Assembly: GCF_016808095.1 (NCBI RefSeq)
Contig: NC_068979.1
Span: forward strand, 12,756,001 to 12,820,000
Source of the DNA: Vigna angularis
Taxonomy: Eukaryota > Streptophyta > Magnoliopsida > Fabales > Fabaceae
Length of the DNA stretch: 64,000 bases
Direction of reading: 5' to 3'
Positions 21,142-31,884 of the stretch are shown piece after piece. The notes beneath the pieces are model-generated. The model was not told the origin of the DNA, made no database searches, and saw only the letters and a list, made by a program, of their open reading frames with translations. The position numbers and the translations under genes were made by a program. The first letter of the stretch is position 1. Each line of letters starts with the position of its first letter.

Positions 21142-24100
21142 TGTTGACAATATTTTTGATCTCCAGAAACGAAACCAAAAACTTGTTGATGGATCGGCAA
21201 GTGTACCGAATCGCACAAGTAATATAAAATGGTAAGACTAAGTATCGTATCCCAGAAGACTCTCGGCACTAAACAATTGTGTGATAATTCAATTAATTAA
21301 GACTTAAAAGAAACGAGATCATTGGTTTAAAATGCAAAGACAGAAAATTAAATATGAATGCAAATTGATCAATAATAGAGTAACACAAAGATGAACGGAT
21401 GTTGTTTAATATAAGATGAATATGTTGTTGGGATTAGATTTCACCAAGTTCCCTCTCATGTATATAAAAATTCCTCTTTATGCATTAATGTTAACCTCAC
21501 TCACTAAAGTACTTAGAACCCAATCCCTTGGCGCAATAAGCCTGCCTTAATTCCTAGTTCGTGCAATTCCTAGCGTTCCTAGAAAATTAAGTCGGAAGAT
21601 CAAGAGCTTAAGACGACCAAGTACTCATACCCTCATCCCTGAGAAATATTACCCTTGGGAGAATTCAAATAGAACCTGAATTGTAAGGAACCTTCCGGCA
21701 CTCATGCAATTCATAAATCATGCAACTAAATGAGTTAAATAGAGCAAGCATTAAATAGAGCAAGCATTAAAACAGATGAATTCCCTAACAATTAATGAAT
21801 AAAGCATATATGATTAAGAATCAATTCAAATACATGAGAGCTCACAAGGTTACATCATTCCCCAACAACAAATAGAGTTTAGTTCCCCATAGACATGGAG
21901 AAACTAAATGTACAATGGAAAAACATGAGATAGTAAAACCCTAAGAGTAGAAGAGGAAGCTTCTGCCTCCAGATCCGCCTTCAGAGAGTAGAAGAGTGTG
22001 CTGTTGTGTTGCTCCAGCCAGAGATACCAAACATAGAGCGCTGGTGATGAGTGATGCGGCTGTCGCGGCCCATACAAATTTGATGTTCATAAAAGAATGC
22101 AGTATAGTGCTAGGAAGTGACTCCAAGGTCGTCTCTCAAGGACCAAATGTGGTTCGAGACTTAGATCAAACACATAGTGGGAGGTTTTGAAAGTCTTTTT
22201 ATGCTTAGAAATGAACTAAATTAAAACACAAATAAGTAGAGCAGAATAAACACAAGAACAGTCCAGGAGTCTCAAAGAAGCAATGTAATTTCGCTAATGA
22301 CCAACCCAACTTACTTAAGCTAACATTACAACTAAAATTTCACAACCAAACAAAATAAACAACATTAAAGTGAATGAAAATAGTAAACCGAACAATCCTA
22401 AAACAAACAATGCACACCAGCCGGCTAACTAAATTGGGCTTAAAAAAATATGGCATGGTTAATAAAAGGAAATAGAACGAGTGGCATTAAATATGCAAGC
22501 ATTGGAACAGGGAACAAATTTGTGAATAAAAGCACCTCCCGGTGATAAAAGAACTACCATAATAGACCGAGCGGTCTATCCTGAGCAAATTGCTTCAGTT
22601 GGGAAGCACCGTGTAGCAAAAATGCACTTCATTTTTCAGCCTATTAAAATGAACCTCTTGAGCTAAATAATTGAATTGCTGATTGAAGACATCCACCAAC
22701 GCATATCATTCACGGAAGAAACACGCGTGCACCAGCCAAATGAAATCACCGCTTCATGCTTTTCCCAGGCCGTGAATCACCGTTCTTCCTCCAGCTAAAA
22801 CGAACTCACGCCTCCTATTCCTTGAATAACCGCTTCTGCTTCTAGAGAAAAAAAAAACTAATTCCGCGTGCTGTTGGAATGCTTTAAACGAAAAGCTTTT
22901 GAACTCTCCATTCCCACATCACCGTGTGCACTCTTTGCTGGACGTTACCTTCTGGTCGTCCCTTTTGAATCAGCGTTTGCGCCTCTTGCTGAACGTACAT
23001 TGCGTGCACACCAATGTTGCTCTTTCATTGATGAAGCACCCTGCTTTCAAATGAATCACCACTTCCTCCTCCCGTAAACGTGCTTATCCTCTTCTCTAAA
23101 AGAAATATGGAAGCATTTGTGCTGCTGCAGTAAAAATAAATCGAGAATTTCTTCGAGCTCCACTTTCCGTGCCACCCCTTCATCCATAAACCACCGCATC
23201 CTATTCTCTAGAAAAATGAATCATCCCCCTTTTCCAAGGATCATCGAATGCGAGAAGAGATTGTATAAACGTGCACAAAACCAAATGAAAATGCAATGAG
23301 AATTCAGCAAAAAGAATAAACGTCAGTTCTTCATTCATTCCATTCAAAACAGCGTTCAAAAGCCGAGAGAAAAAAAACTAGTAACAAGTGGCGGCTCCCC
23401 TTTCCTAGGCCGTGAGTTCCATTTTATGAGGATGGGGTCCACACAAAAAATCCTAGGGTGCCAAGTCATCCAACCCTACTTTTGGGCCTAGTTCATTTTG
23501 CCAAAAATTGGCTCAATCTACAAAAGTTAATCCAAAAACATTCTACACTACTAAATTACAATTTAATTAATTCTAAAATGTCTATGTGAAGAGTCTTGAA
23601 TTTATTTGGCAGTCTTCCTGATGTCCCAAAATGTATCTCCAAAATTTTTCTTACAATCAATGATGAAAATAATTAGCTCAGATAACTCAAATTAATTAAA
23701 ATAAGAATTTCTGGTTAAGTTAAGAATAGTTAGCAAAAACGGAAAAATACCAGACATTTAAGCACAATTCCCTAATTAATTCTAGCACAATAAACTAGGT
23801 GAAGTCAAGAAAATATTGACTCATCAATGGGGAATAGCATGCTTAGAGAGAAATGTTCTAATGACAATTAAGAAATGGCAATTGAAAAGATTTAAAATGG
23901 AAGAGATAAGGAAGAGAGAACTTATGAACTTGAGGACACGCCACTTGAAATGATCCAAGATAAGTGCCAAGGGTGGATCGTCACTTGCTTCTCACAAGAT
24001 AAGACCCAAAAGATGACTTAAAGACATAATTCTATCTCAAAGAAGATAAACAAATGAATGTAAATCACTCTTATATTCATTTAATCAAAGTTGTGTAGAA

Positions 24101-24991
24101 AAGGAGACCCCTAGGTTTCTTATATAACCTTTAGGATGAAGTAATTGGAGAGTTTTAAGGGATGTGGGACTTGGAATGGCTTCCAAGTCTGGACAACCAC
24201 ATTTTCAAGTGCTCGTTGTCCCACATCTCTTAATTCTTCCGTTCCTAAAGGGTTTATAAGCTTCCTAGCAAGTCTAGAAACTAAAAACTACAAACTATGC
24301 ATGTTTACTTGCACTACAAACAACAAAAGGAGAAAGCCTATTTGTTCTTCTTTTTCTTTAAGTCCAAGCGATGTGAAGTCCCACATTGCTTGTACTGTAA
24401 AGAAAAGAAGAGTTTATAAGCTTCTCTACAACTAGAAATAACGAAAGAACAAAAGAGGCAAATACAAGCCAATGAAACCTATTCTACTCTTTTTTTATGC
24501 TTGTGTCACTTTGAAAACTCTTCATTGTTGCCCCATTTATGATCATATCATCCGGGATCCTTTAAATAGAGTCAGAAAAGAGTAGAAACAAGGCCCGGTC
24601 CAAAAGAGTCGAAACAGAGCAAAAACTGGGCCTAATCCACGACGCTCGGGCGCCCAGGTGGTGGATGTCGATTTCTAGCACCCAAGCCTCCATTGGGCGT
24701 CCAAGCTTCGCGGTTGACTTTTCTGGTTGACTTTTCTATACTCTAGTTGACTTTTCTGACCTCTGATTGACTTTTCTGCATTCCAACTATTTAGTACTTT
24801 AACTCTTCCTTCAAATCATTCCGATAGCCTACAAAATTAAGGGAGTTTGGTGATAAAATCATCAAGTATAACCTCAACTCTCTTATTCACAAAACTAAAG
24901 CAAAAACACGAGTCAAAGCAGGTTTCTAAGTCAAAAAGGGTGCATTTAGCATCAAGTTACATCACAGATAACAATATTTTAAACCTTAACA
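21142..24991 (-). repeat. 3' LTR of EB (interrupted)
   Basis: Outer parts match the right LTR 45103-46397. In sense orientation it starts TGTTAAGGTTTAAAATATTG and ends ATATTGTCAACA. The complement of 21162-21177 is a PBS-like TGGTTTCGTTTCTGGA lying inside the LTR. GC-rich GGGCGCCCA-like words occur at 24650-24715. Confidence 0.85.
22045..24550. mobile_element. 2.5 kb non-coding insert in EB LTR, probably a solo LTR
   Basis: Absent from the other EB LTR, whose sequence is continuous here (CTAGAGCACCGGGATCC). Ends TGATGAGTGATG and TCATATCA fit TG...CA; flanking GCTGG and TCCGG could be a decayed 5-bp duplication. No supported ORF. A dyad with GATGTGGGAC / GTCCCACATC lies at about 24159-24228. 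Family not identified. Confidence 0.55.
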
Positions 24992-26300
24992 CAACCCCAA
25001 ACTTAGAACTTTGCTTGTCCTCAAGCAAAACAAATTGTAACTTACTTTTTCAGAACAATCACCACAATGACTCAACCTTTTTCAAAATCTTTTTCTTCCA
25101 GGACAAGAGATCACTTTTATCAACTCAGCATAAAGATGTCAGTCAAGATATGCAGATGTCTTAATTCAATTAAAATTGCTCATATGTTTCAACAGATGTT
25201 ATTCTTAAGAATGATCAATCAACCAAGTAGAGATGTAATCAGAAATTCAGAGAACTACTCTTCACCAAAGAAAGTGTTTCACTCAAGCACTCAAAAGTGT
25301 ATCACTCAAGCACTCAAAAGTGTATAGTGAGGTGTTGGTGTTTCTTTCATTCTACTATCACAATGTCACACAAATTAATTTTTCCTTTCATTTAACCAAA
25401 ATCAAACATACTCACAAACATGTTTTTATCACAAGGGCTTTTCTTGGCTTGTAACTTGGTTAGGCTAAGAAGAAACATGGTTTTTCAGGAATGCAAAATC
25501 CTTGACTTAAGAGAGATATTTATGAATTTAACAATTACATACAGTTTATCTTTTCAAGAAGATCTTTTCTTATTCCCAACATTTTCCCTTGTAGTGAGCT
25601 TTTCTTTTTATTTTTTATTTTCTTTTGATTTCTTTTTTTTTTCTTTTTCTTTGTGCTCACTGCTTCTTTTTTTAGCAACCCCAAACTTGAACCTTTATCA
25701 ATACCTCACAAATATTCTCAACTCAACTCAAGGTAAAGAATTTAAAACAGGGTTTTCAAAGCATGCTTAAGGCTAAAGGTTCAAAGGATGGAACAAACTG
25801 TTCTCTTTTTATTTGGAAAAATTCATGAGTAGGCAAAAAAAATAAAGGGATAACAAAAGATGGCCTTGATCATATGAAACCTGCAAACAAGTAGTTCAAT
25901 CACAGAAAATTTGGGCAAAATCATTCATGCTTGCAAAGTAATAAAAATTATTCACAACAACTCTAAAGCCCAAAACTCACACAGGTAAACTCTCAAGTCC
26001 TAGAATTCAGAAAAACATCCTGCTCAGTATCTCAATTAAATTTTACATCAAGCACTTGTTTCATACTTTTTGAGCCATCACTTGTATATCAACACATCAT
26101 GCATCATCTCAACATCAATCAATACACTAGAATATCACAAAGCAATACTTATCACAAAACAATCACAATTGAATCAAAGCAGTGAAGTTCATTCAAGCAA
26201 AGTACAATAAATAAAAGAAAAAAATAAAACAAAAGCAAAATACAATCAATCAAAACAATAAAACAAAAATAGAAAAATAAAATAAAAGTTTGTAAAACAC
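24992..26300 (-). other. 3' UTR of EB with two PPT-like motifs
   Basis: Homologous to the post-ORF3 region of E1 and E4; no ORF3 remains. Terminal PPT-like (complement of 24992-25008, TTCTAAGTTTGGGGTTG) abuts the LTR; the second copy is the complement of 25676-25691 (TTCAAGTTTGGGGTTG). Confidence 0.7.
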
Positions 26301-26348
26301 TAGGTTGCCTCCCAGCAAGCGCTTCTTTAACGTCACTAGCTTGACCCA
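26301..26348 (-). other. Conserved Athila motif II (EB)
   Basis: Complement of the motif at 2042-2090; contains GGTTGCCTCCCAGCAAGCGC on the plus strand. It lies on the 3' side of the hairpin array in sense orientation. Confidence 0.8.
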
Positions 26349-26363
26349 GTCTTCATCATCATA

Positions 26364-26542
26364 ACATCCATCAGTAGATGTCTAATCACATAGCATCCAT
26401 CAGTAGATGCTAATATTTCTTATCTTCATTGGTATCCCTCAGTAGACACCAATCTTTCTCATCTTTATCGACATCCATTAGTAGATGCCTAATCACCTAA
26501 CATCCATTAGTAGATGTTGTAGAAGCATCCATCAGTAGATGA
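26364..26542 (-). other. Array of 8-nt-loop hairpins (EB)
   Basis: Six dyads on the plus strand around CATCAGTA-like loops: 26364-26381 (ACATC/GATGT), 26391-26412 (TAGCATC/GATGCTA), 26428-26453 (ATTGGTATC/GACACCAAT, one mismatch), 26470-26489 (decayed), 26499-26518 (AACATC/GATGTT) and 26525-26542 (decayed). Spacing is 20-40 nt. The array ends right beside the ATTAC target site of the composite. Confidence 0.85.
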
Positions 26543-26551
26543 TGTCATTAC

Positions 26552-26861
26552 TGTGACACCCAGGCACTAATGAGGGCGGGGAGTGATCGCCGGTGCAAAA
26601 GGCACGAAGTGCAAGGGGCACAAACAAGGAGCGGCTCCTGGCAAGCTTCTAGTGGAAGGGACACATGGATGAATCGAACATACATCGGAATGAGAGGGAT
26701 CTAGAGAGTGTATAGGTATGGGACTATATAGTTGAAGGATAGCTTAAACAGATTGATTTGGCTACTCATATTACCAAAATGCATTTTCTTTTCGGTAGCC
26801 TAACCAATAAGAACTCTATGGTTAAGCGTGCTTAGCCTAGAGTTATTTAGGGATGGGTGAC
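26552..26861 (+). repeat. 5' Cassandra-type LTR of composite, first segment
   Basis: Begins TGTGACACCCAGGCACTAAT. Nearly the same as the start of 43184-43497. The 5S-like part runs from about 26808 to the E4 border, ending GGGATGGGTGAC, and resumes at 34257. Confidence 0.85.
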
Positions 26862-28169
26862 TGATGGACAAATTTATGATCACCAAAATATGATGTCACA
26901 AACTTGTTTTACAATCGGCAAGTATGACCGAATCGTTTCAAGTAATAAACTCGGTAAGACCAAGTATCGTTCTCCCAAAGGACTCACGGCCCAGTTTAGT
27001 TATGTGATTCGTTGATTAGCTAAGACTTAAGAACAAAATAATTGGATTTTACTATGCAAAAGACGAAAATAAACATGTATGCATGAGGTTGATCAATGGC
27101 AAAAGCAAAAGACAAGCACTTTCAATGAAATATATATATGAATATGTTGTTGGGGTTCAATTTCATCTTATCCACTCTCATATATTTTAGGAATTCAACA
27201 TTCAAATCATCATTGTTAATGCCACTCTCTAAAGTACCTTTCAAAGAAGGCTTCTCCCTAATTACGAGTTCATACAATTCCTAGCATTCCTAATAATTAG
27301 TTCATCAAGTGCAGGAGCTTAACGACAACCAATATAATATTGGGAGAAATTCCCCGGATCTAGACTTCCCCGTACGTTCCCGTATCGACAAAATCAATAA
27401 TCATGCATTGAATGAGTTAAACAAAGCAAGCATTAAGCAAAGAGGAAAAACCTTAACTAATGATGAAAGAAAGCATAAATCTTAGATTAAGATGTAAGCA
27501 CAAATTCCATATATGAGAGCTTCAAAAAATTACATTGATTCCCCAACAAACATACAAGGTTTAGTTCACCATATTCATGGTGAACCTAGATGAACAATAA
27601 TGAAAGAATGAAAGAGATAGAAAAACCCGAGAAAGAGAATAGGAGAGCTGTCACCATCTCCCAATCTACCCCCAAGGGGTGAAGAGAGAGTGTTTGCTTC
27701 GTTTATGCCAAAGATACCTAACCCTAGGAAACCCTAAAGCTTAAATACCATTCGTAAATTACAAAAAGTCAAGCCCAAGCCCATTAAAGTGCCGCTCAGC
27801 GGTAAAATACCGCTCAGCGGTGATTGCGCGTCTCGTTTTCTCCCCTCAGCGGCCATTTTGCCCCTCAGCGGACCTCCCGCAACCTCTTGAGTGCCGCTCA
27901 GCGGTAAAATGCCGCTGAGCGGTGACTTCGACTTCTTCTTTTTGCACTCTTCGATTCCTTTTCTGATTCTATCTCTCTCCTTCTTCACTTCTTTCACTAA
28001 ATTCACCTTAAAACCTGCACAAAAACACTGAAATCAAGCATAAACCTGTCCAGCTCTCTTATTTCTGAAAATATGGATAAAAGTATGATTTCAAGCTAGT
28101 TTCTAAGTCTAAAGGTTGCTTTTAGTATCAATTTTAAGCATGAAAATAACAGTTTTCCAACTGTTATCA
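26862..28169 (-). repeat. 3' LTR of E4
   Basis: 1308 bp. In sense: TGATAACAGTTGG...AAATTTGTCCATCA. CCGCTCAGCGG-type words at 27788-27930. A 90-codon open frame here (27734-28006) only translates these repeats. Confidence 0.93.
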
Positions 28170-29412
28170 CAACCCCAAACTTAGAACTTTGCTTGTCCTC
28201 AAGCAAACAAAATGTAACTCAATCTCCAACCAATTCATATGATGGTTGACTCATTCAAAAATCCTCTTTTTCAAGATAAATAACAACTTCACTCAAACTT
28301 ATGACCAAGAGTTCAATCAAGATGTGCACATGCTTTAGTGTTCACAAAGTCATTTAATTTCCAACAAATGCTATTTTTCATGAATGATCAATCAATTAAG
28401 CATGGATGTTCATGTGCTTATGGACTATTTCCTCACTAGGTAAAGTGTTTCACTCAACACACAAGTGTATAAGAGGTGAGGTGTTTCACTCCTTCACTCT
28501 ATTATCACAATGTCACACGAATCAACTTTGCCTTTCATTTTACCACAATCAAAAACATTCACAAGCATGCATCATCACAAGGACTTTTCAATGGCTTATA
28601 ATGTGGCTGGGCTAACAAGAAAATTGGTTTTTCTGGATCACAAAATCCTTGAGTTAAGAGAATCATAACAACACAATCATCTTATTCATTCTCAACTTTC
28701 TTTTACCTTTGCATTTGCATTGAGCTTTACTTCTTTTTCTTTTCTCTTTGCATATTCTTACTTTTTTTTTTTAGCTCTTAGCTCAATGCTTTTCTTTTCA
28801 TGTTTTCCCAACAACCCCAAACTTGAACATTTAACAATACCATACAAGATCTTCTACTTAACTCAAGGTAAAGATTTTCAATCAAAGGTTTTCAGTGTAT
28901 GTTCAAGGCTAAGGGTTCAAAGGATAGAACACAACGTGTTCTCTTTTAGTAGGCTAACTTTATGAATTTGGCCAATAAAAAGGGTTCCAACAAATGGCCT
29001 TGATCACATGATGCAAAACAAGCAATTGATTCTATCATAGAAAACCTGGGCAAAATCATTCATGCTTTCAAAGTAATAGCATTCAATCATACCAAAAACT
29101 CTGGAGCTCAAAACCTCACATATAAGCTCATTCACATTTGACATACACATCCTGCTTAATCTCACAATCACAATCATGATATCATGCATTTGTTCACAAA
29201 GCTTGTGAATCACCCGTATAAGCATTTTAATGTGCACATCTATCTCAACATCAATCAATCAATAAGCATCATCAAGCAGTACTTATCACACAATCATAGT
29301 TAATAGCAAACCATCATAACAAACCAGGTTTTCAATAGAGTACATCAAACCCTAATCTAAAAACAAAAACAAATAAGTTCAGAAAACTTAAACCACAAAA
29401 GCATAATCATAT
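28170..29412 (-). other. 3' UTR of E4 with two PPT-like motifs
   Basis: No coding frame supported. PPT-like complements at 28170-28186 (adjacent to LTR) and 28812-28827. Sequence matches 5558-6809 of E1. Confidence 0.75.
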
Positions 29413-29438
29413 GATAGCATTCATCAGTAAATGCTATC
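29413..29438 (-). other. 9-bp-stem hairpin just after ORF3 stop (E4)
   Basis: Sense: GATAGCATT - TACTGATG - AATGCTATC, 11 nt after the ORF3 stop. Compared with E1 (5532-5557), the loop-closing C-G pair is T-A here, a compensating change. Confidence 0.85.
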
Positions 29439-29449
29439 TCAGCTCCTCA

Positions 29450-30685
29450 TCAGTCTGAGCTGTCCTCTGTATCTTCCTCTTCCTCCTCATCTTCATCATC
29501 ATCAAATGCATCCTCCTCCTCAGCTTCATCTTCTTCCATCTCTCTAGCTGAAGCTTCAGCTGCTCCAACTCCTCCTCCATGTACTGGATCTTCTGGCCAA
29601 GCTACTACATTGTGGAATTCATCCATAGTCCACCTGTGGGCTGGAGGTGTATCATACATCCCCACTATCATCTCAGCAGTGGCCACCTGCCCTCTGTGAA
29701 TGGACTGCAACTGAGCACCTATAAGAGACATATACATGTCCCTCATCTGAAATGGTTCTGCTTCATGTGTATCAGCAGATGTCTGGCTCTCTGCTGGCCC
29801 TCTTTCTCTACGAGCCCGGCGTGGTGGAACTGGCTGAGCAGCATCCTCACCTCCACAGTACTGTCTATAATAGGCCTCATCAATAGCTTTTCTTGGCCTC
29901 TCAAATGGTGGAACAGAAGTGTCCACCCCAGCTAGCTTGCAAAGGTGAGTGATCAAAGAAGGATGTCCTAGTGGTGCTTTGTTGTTTGAGGTGTTAGCAC
30001 ATACACTAATTTCATCAGCTATCACCTGCCCAATATTAACATTCAAATTTCTGATAGCACAGTAGATGAATAGTGCCCTGCTGAGAGTAATATCTGACAC
30101 ATGTGAACATGGCTGAATGTTGGCATGAGAAAATGCCATCCAATATTTTGCAAGAGGATTCAAATCTATCCTCCTAATGTTAACCACTAAGCCAGATCTA
30201 TTCCTTTGGAAGTGTCCTCCAGGTATACACAACACTCTCTCCACATCCTCAAAATCAGCACCTTCCTCCATGCAAAGAGCAAACTGACATTGCTCACCAG
30301 CCCACACAGTATCCAGGAAGTTGTTGATAGAATCAGGGTCATACCTGATAGCATGGCCTCTGACATAGCCCAAATAATTCTCAGCTGGATAATCACCAAT
30401 CTTCTTTGCATTGGTGTAAAATTCCTTCACCACAGCTATGTTGGCAGGTGCAGGATAAGTGGCTAGCTTTCCCCAATCATTCCCTAACACTTGCTCTCCA
30501 AATTGAGGAGCAAAGTTAGGTATCATTCCAACCTTTCTCTCCATCAGAAGTCTCCTGTCCTGAACCACCCTAAAGTGCTTCTCATGTTTCCTAGAGAGGA
30601 ACCTGCCAGAATGGGGTTGCTCTGGTTCCTTTTCCTTTCTCTTGGTTGCCATGGTTTTCAATCTTTTTCCTGATGAAGATGCCAT
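29450..30685 (-). CDS. ORF3, intact 411-aa protein of E4 (env position, unknown function)
   Basis: Start chosen at MASSSGKRLKTMATKRK (30685), two bases after the likely acceptor; the frame is open 22 codons further upstream, but that part lies in the intron. Basic N-terminus, then a globular middle (about residues 40-270) with NIAVVKEFYTNAK, GHAIRYDPDSINNFLD, HANIQPCSHVSD, GHPSLITHLCKLAG and FERPRKAIDEAYYR. The C-terminal ~35 residues are almost all D/E. There is no signal peptide or membrane helix. It resembles the 'putative plant transposon protein' family (Transposase_32 as I recall it); its biochemical role is not known to me. It is the only long intact frame in the window and the only protein kept by this mobile passenger. 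Confidence 0.8.
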   Translation of the reverse strand: MASSSGKRLKTMATKRKEKEPEQPHSGRFLSRKHEKHFRVVQDRRLLMERKVGMIPNFAPQFGEQVLGNDWGKLATYPAPANIAVVKEFYTNAKKIGDYPAENYLGYVRGHAIRYDPDSINNFLDTVWAGEQCQFALCMEEGADFEDVERVLCIPGGHFQRNRSGLVVNIRRIDLNPLAKYWMAFSHANIQPCSHVSDITLSRALFIYCAIRNLNVNIGQVIADEISVCANTSNNKAPLGHPSLITHLCKLAGVDTSVPPFERPRKAIDEAYYRQYCGGEDAAQPVPPRRARRERGPAESQTSADTHEAEPFQMRDMYMSLIGAQLQSIHRGQVATAEMIVGMYDTPPAHRWTMDEFHNVVAWPEDPVHGGGVGAAEASAREMEEDEAEEEDAFDDDEDEEEEEDTEDSSD

Positions 30686-31553
30686 TCCTACATTCAAAAC
30701 ACAAACAAAACCACATAACATGATGTTAATCATTAGTAAAACACAGAACACAACTCCTTTCGAAGCTAAACCACCGCTGAGGGCCAGAATTTCCCCTCAG
30801 CGCCACCAGTGCCACAGTCCAACACACAAAAACTCAGAACAACCAAATCTGGCAGAGTGCCGCTCAGCGGCAGATTACCCCTCAGCGGTAACTCTGCAGA
30901 TTTTTGAAAAACCTATTTTAAAGCTGTCCTAACTCCACCCAAATGCAATTTTCAGTTTTCCAGTTCATGATCATGCAGTTTAATTGGTTCAAACATCAAA
31001 TATATCATCAAATCATGCATAGAAATCAAAACCCCTAAATATTCATGCTTTGACAATCACATTCAAATTCAAGAACCCTAGAATGAACAAAATGCATTTT
31101 ACTTACTTGGGTGGAGATGCTAGATGCAATGAGAATGCTTCCAAGCTAGAATGCTCTCTTCCAACCCCAAACTTTGATGGCACACTAGTGAAAAAGTGAG
31201 TGGAAGAGATATTTTCTTAAGAGGGAAGAGTGAAAAGATGTGGAAAACCTAGGAGAAGGTGTGTGGAAGTGTTTGTGCAGAGAAAAGCCTGAAAGTATGA
31301 GCAAGTGCGCAGCTTAGGGTTTAAGAATACCCTAATGGGCTCGGGTCCTGCTAAGGGGAACTAAAGCCCAATCTGCGAGAGTACCGCTCAGCGGTAAAAT
31401 ACCGCTCAGCGGCACTTTCGTGATGTGCTCCTCTCCTTCTTTTCTTAACCTACGTGACTTCCCTACATGCCCCTCATGGGTTCCCTGCAATTCAATGTTA
31501 AAAATGCTTATGCAAATCCTAACTAAAATAAACAAACAGAAACAATCAATCAA
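30686..31553 (-). promoter_or_regulatory. ORF3 leader with probable intron (31106-30688), E4
   Basis: Sense: donor CCCAA|GTAAGT (GT at 31106), acceptor TGTAG ending at 30688, 419 nt. Upstream exon part contains an AAGTTTGGGGTTGG motif (complement near 31160-31180). A CCGCTCAGCGG pair lies at about 31383-31411. Layout equals 2345-3013 of E1. Confidence 0.55.
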
Positions 31554-31602
31554 CTGGGTTGCCTCCCAGGTAGCGCTTGTTTAACGTCACGAGCCTGACC
31601 CA
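31554..31602 (-). other. Conserved Athila motif II (E4)
   Basis: Contains CTGGGTTGCCTCCCAG on the plus strand, a perfect 5-bp stem with a 6-nt loop. Follows the hairpin array in sense orientation. Confidence 0.85.
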
Positions 31603-31611
31603 AAATCCACC

Positions 31612-31752
31612 AACACCCATCAGTAGGTGTTTCAAACTTACCAGCACCCATCAGTAGGTGCAAAATTTTCTCACTAACACCCATCATTAGATGTTACAAA
31701 CCTAGTATCCTTCAGTAGATACTTAACCACCTAGCATCCTTCAGTAGATGCT
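31612..31752 (-). other. Array of 8-nt-loop hairpins (E4)
   Basis: Five dyads on the plus strand: 31612-31631 (AACACC/GGTGTT), 31644-31661 (GCACC/GGTGC), 31676-31695 (AACACC/GATGTT, one mismatch), 31704-31723 (AGTATC/GATACT), 31731-31754 (core AGCATC/GATGCT). Loops are CATCAGTA, CATCATTA or CTTCAGTA. Stem positions 2, 4 and 5 from the loop change as pairs. Confidence 0.88.
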
Positions 31753-31834
31753 GGATCCAACACAATATTTACAAGATAATGTCCACAGGTTAAAAATTAT
31801 AAAACTAAAATCAAAATCAAAAGTTTGTCAATCA

Positions 31835-31884
31835 TTGGGTTGCCTCCCAGCAAGCGCTCTTTTAACGTCATTAGCTTGACCCAA
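31835..31884 (-). other. Conserved Athila motif I (E4)
   Basis: Complement of the motif at 1797; in E4 it is joined directly to the gag remnant, so it is read by the end of the gag frame in a shifted phase. Confidence 0.85.

Noticed and set aside
26364..26542. CRISPR-like array
   Set aside because: Eukaryotic retroelement context, short dyads with variable stems and irregular spacing, no long identical repeats.
27734..28006. Minus-strand 90-codon ORF, repeated at 33816-34088
   Set aside because: It lies wholly in the E4 LTRs and its PLSGILPLSG repeats just translate the CCGCTCAGCGG dyads.
29450..30685. ORF3 as a classical envelope protein
   Set aside because: No signal peptide, no transmembrane helix and a polyacidic C-terminus. 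Position alone does not support envelope function.
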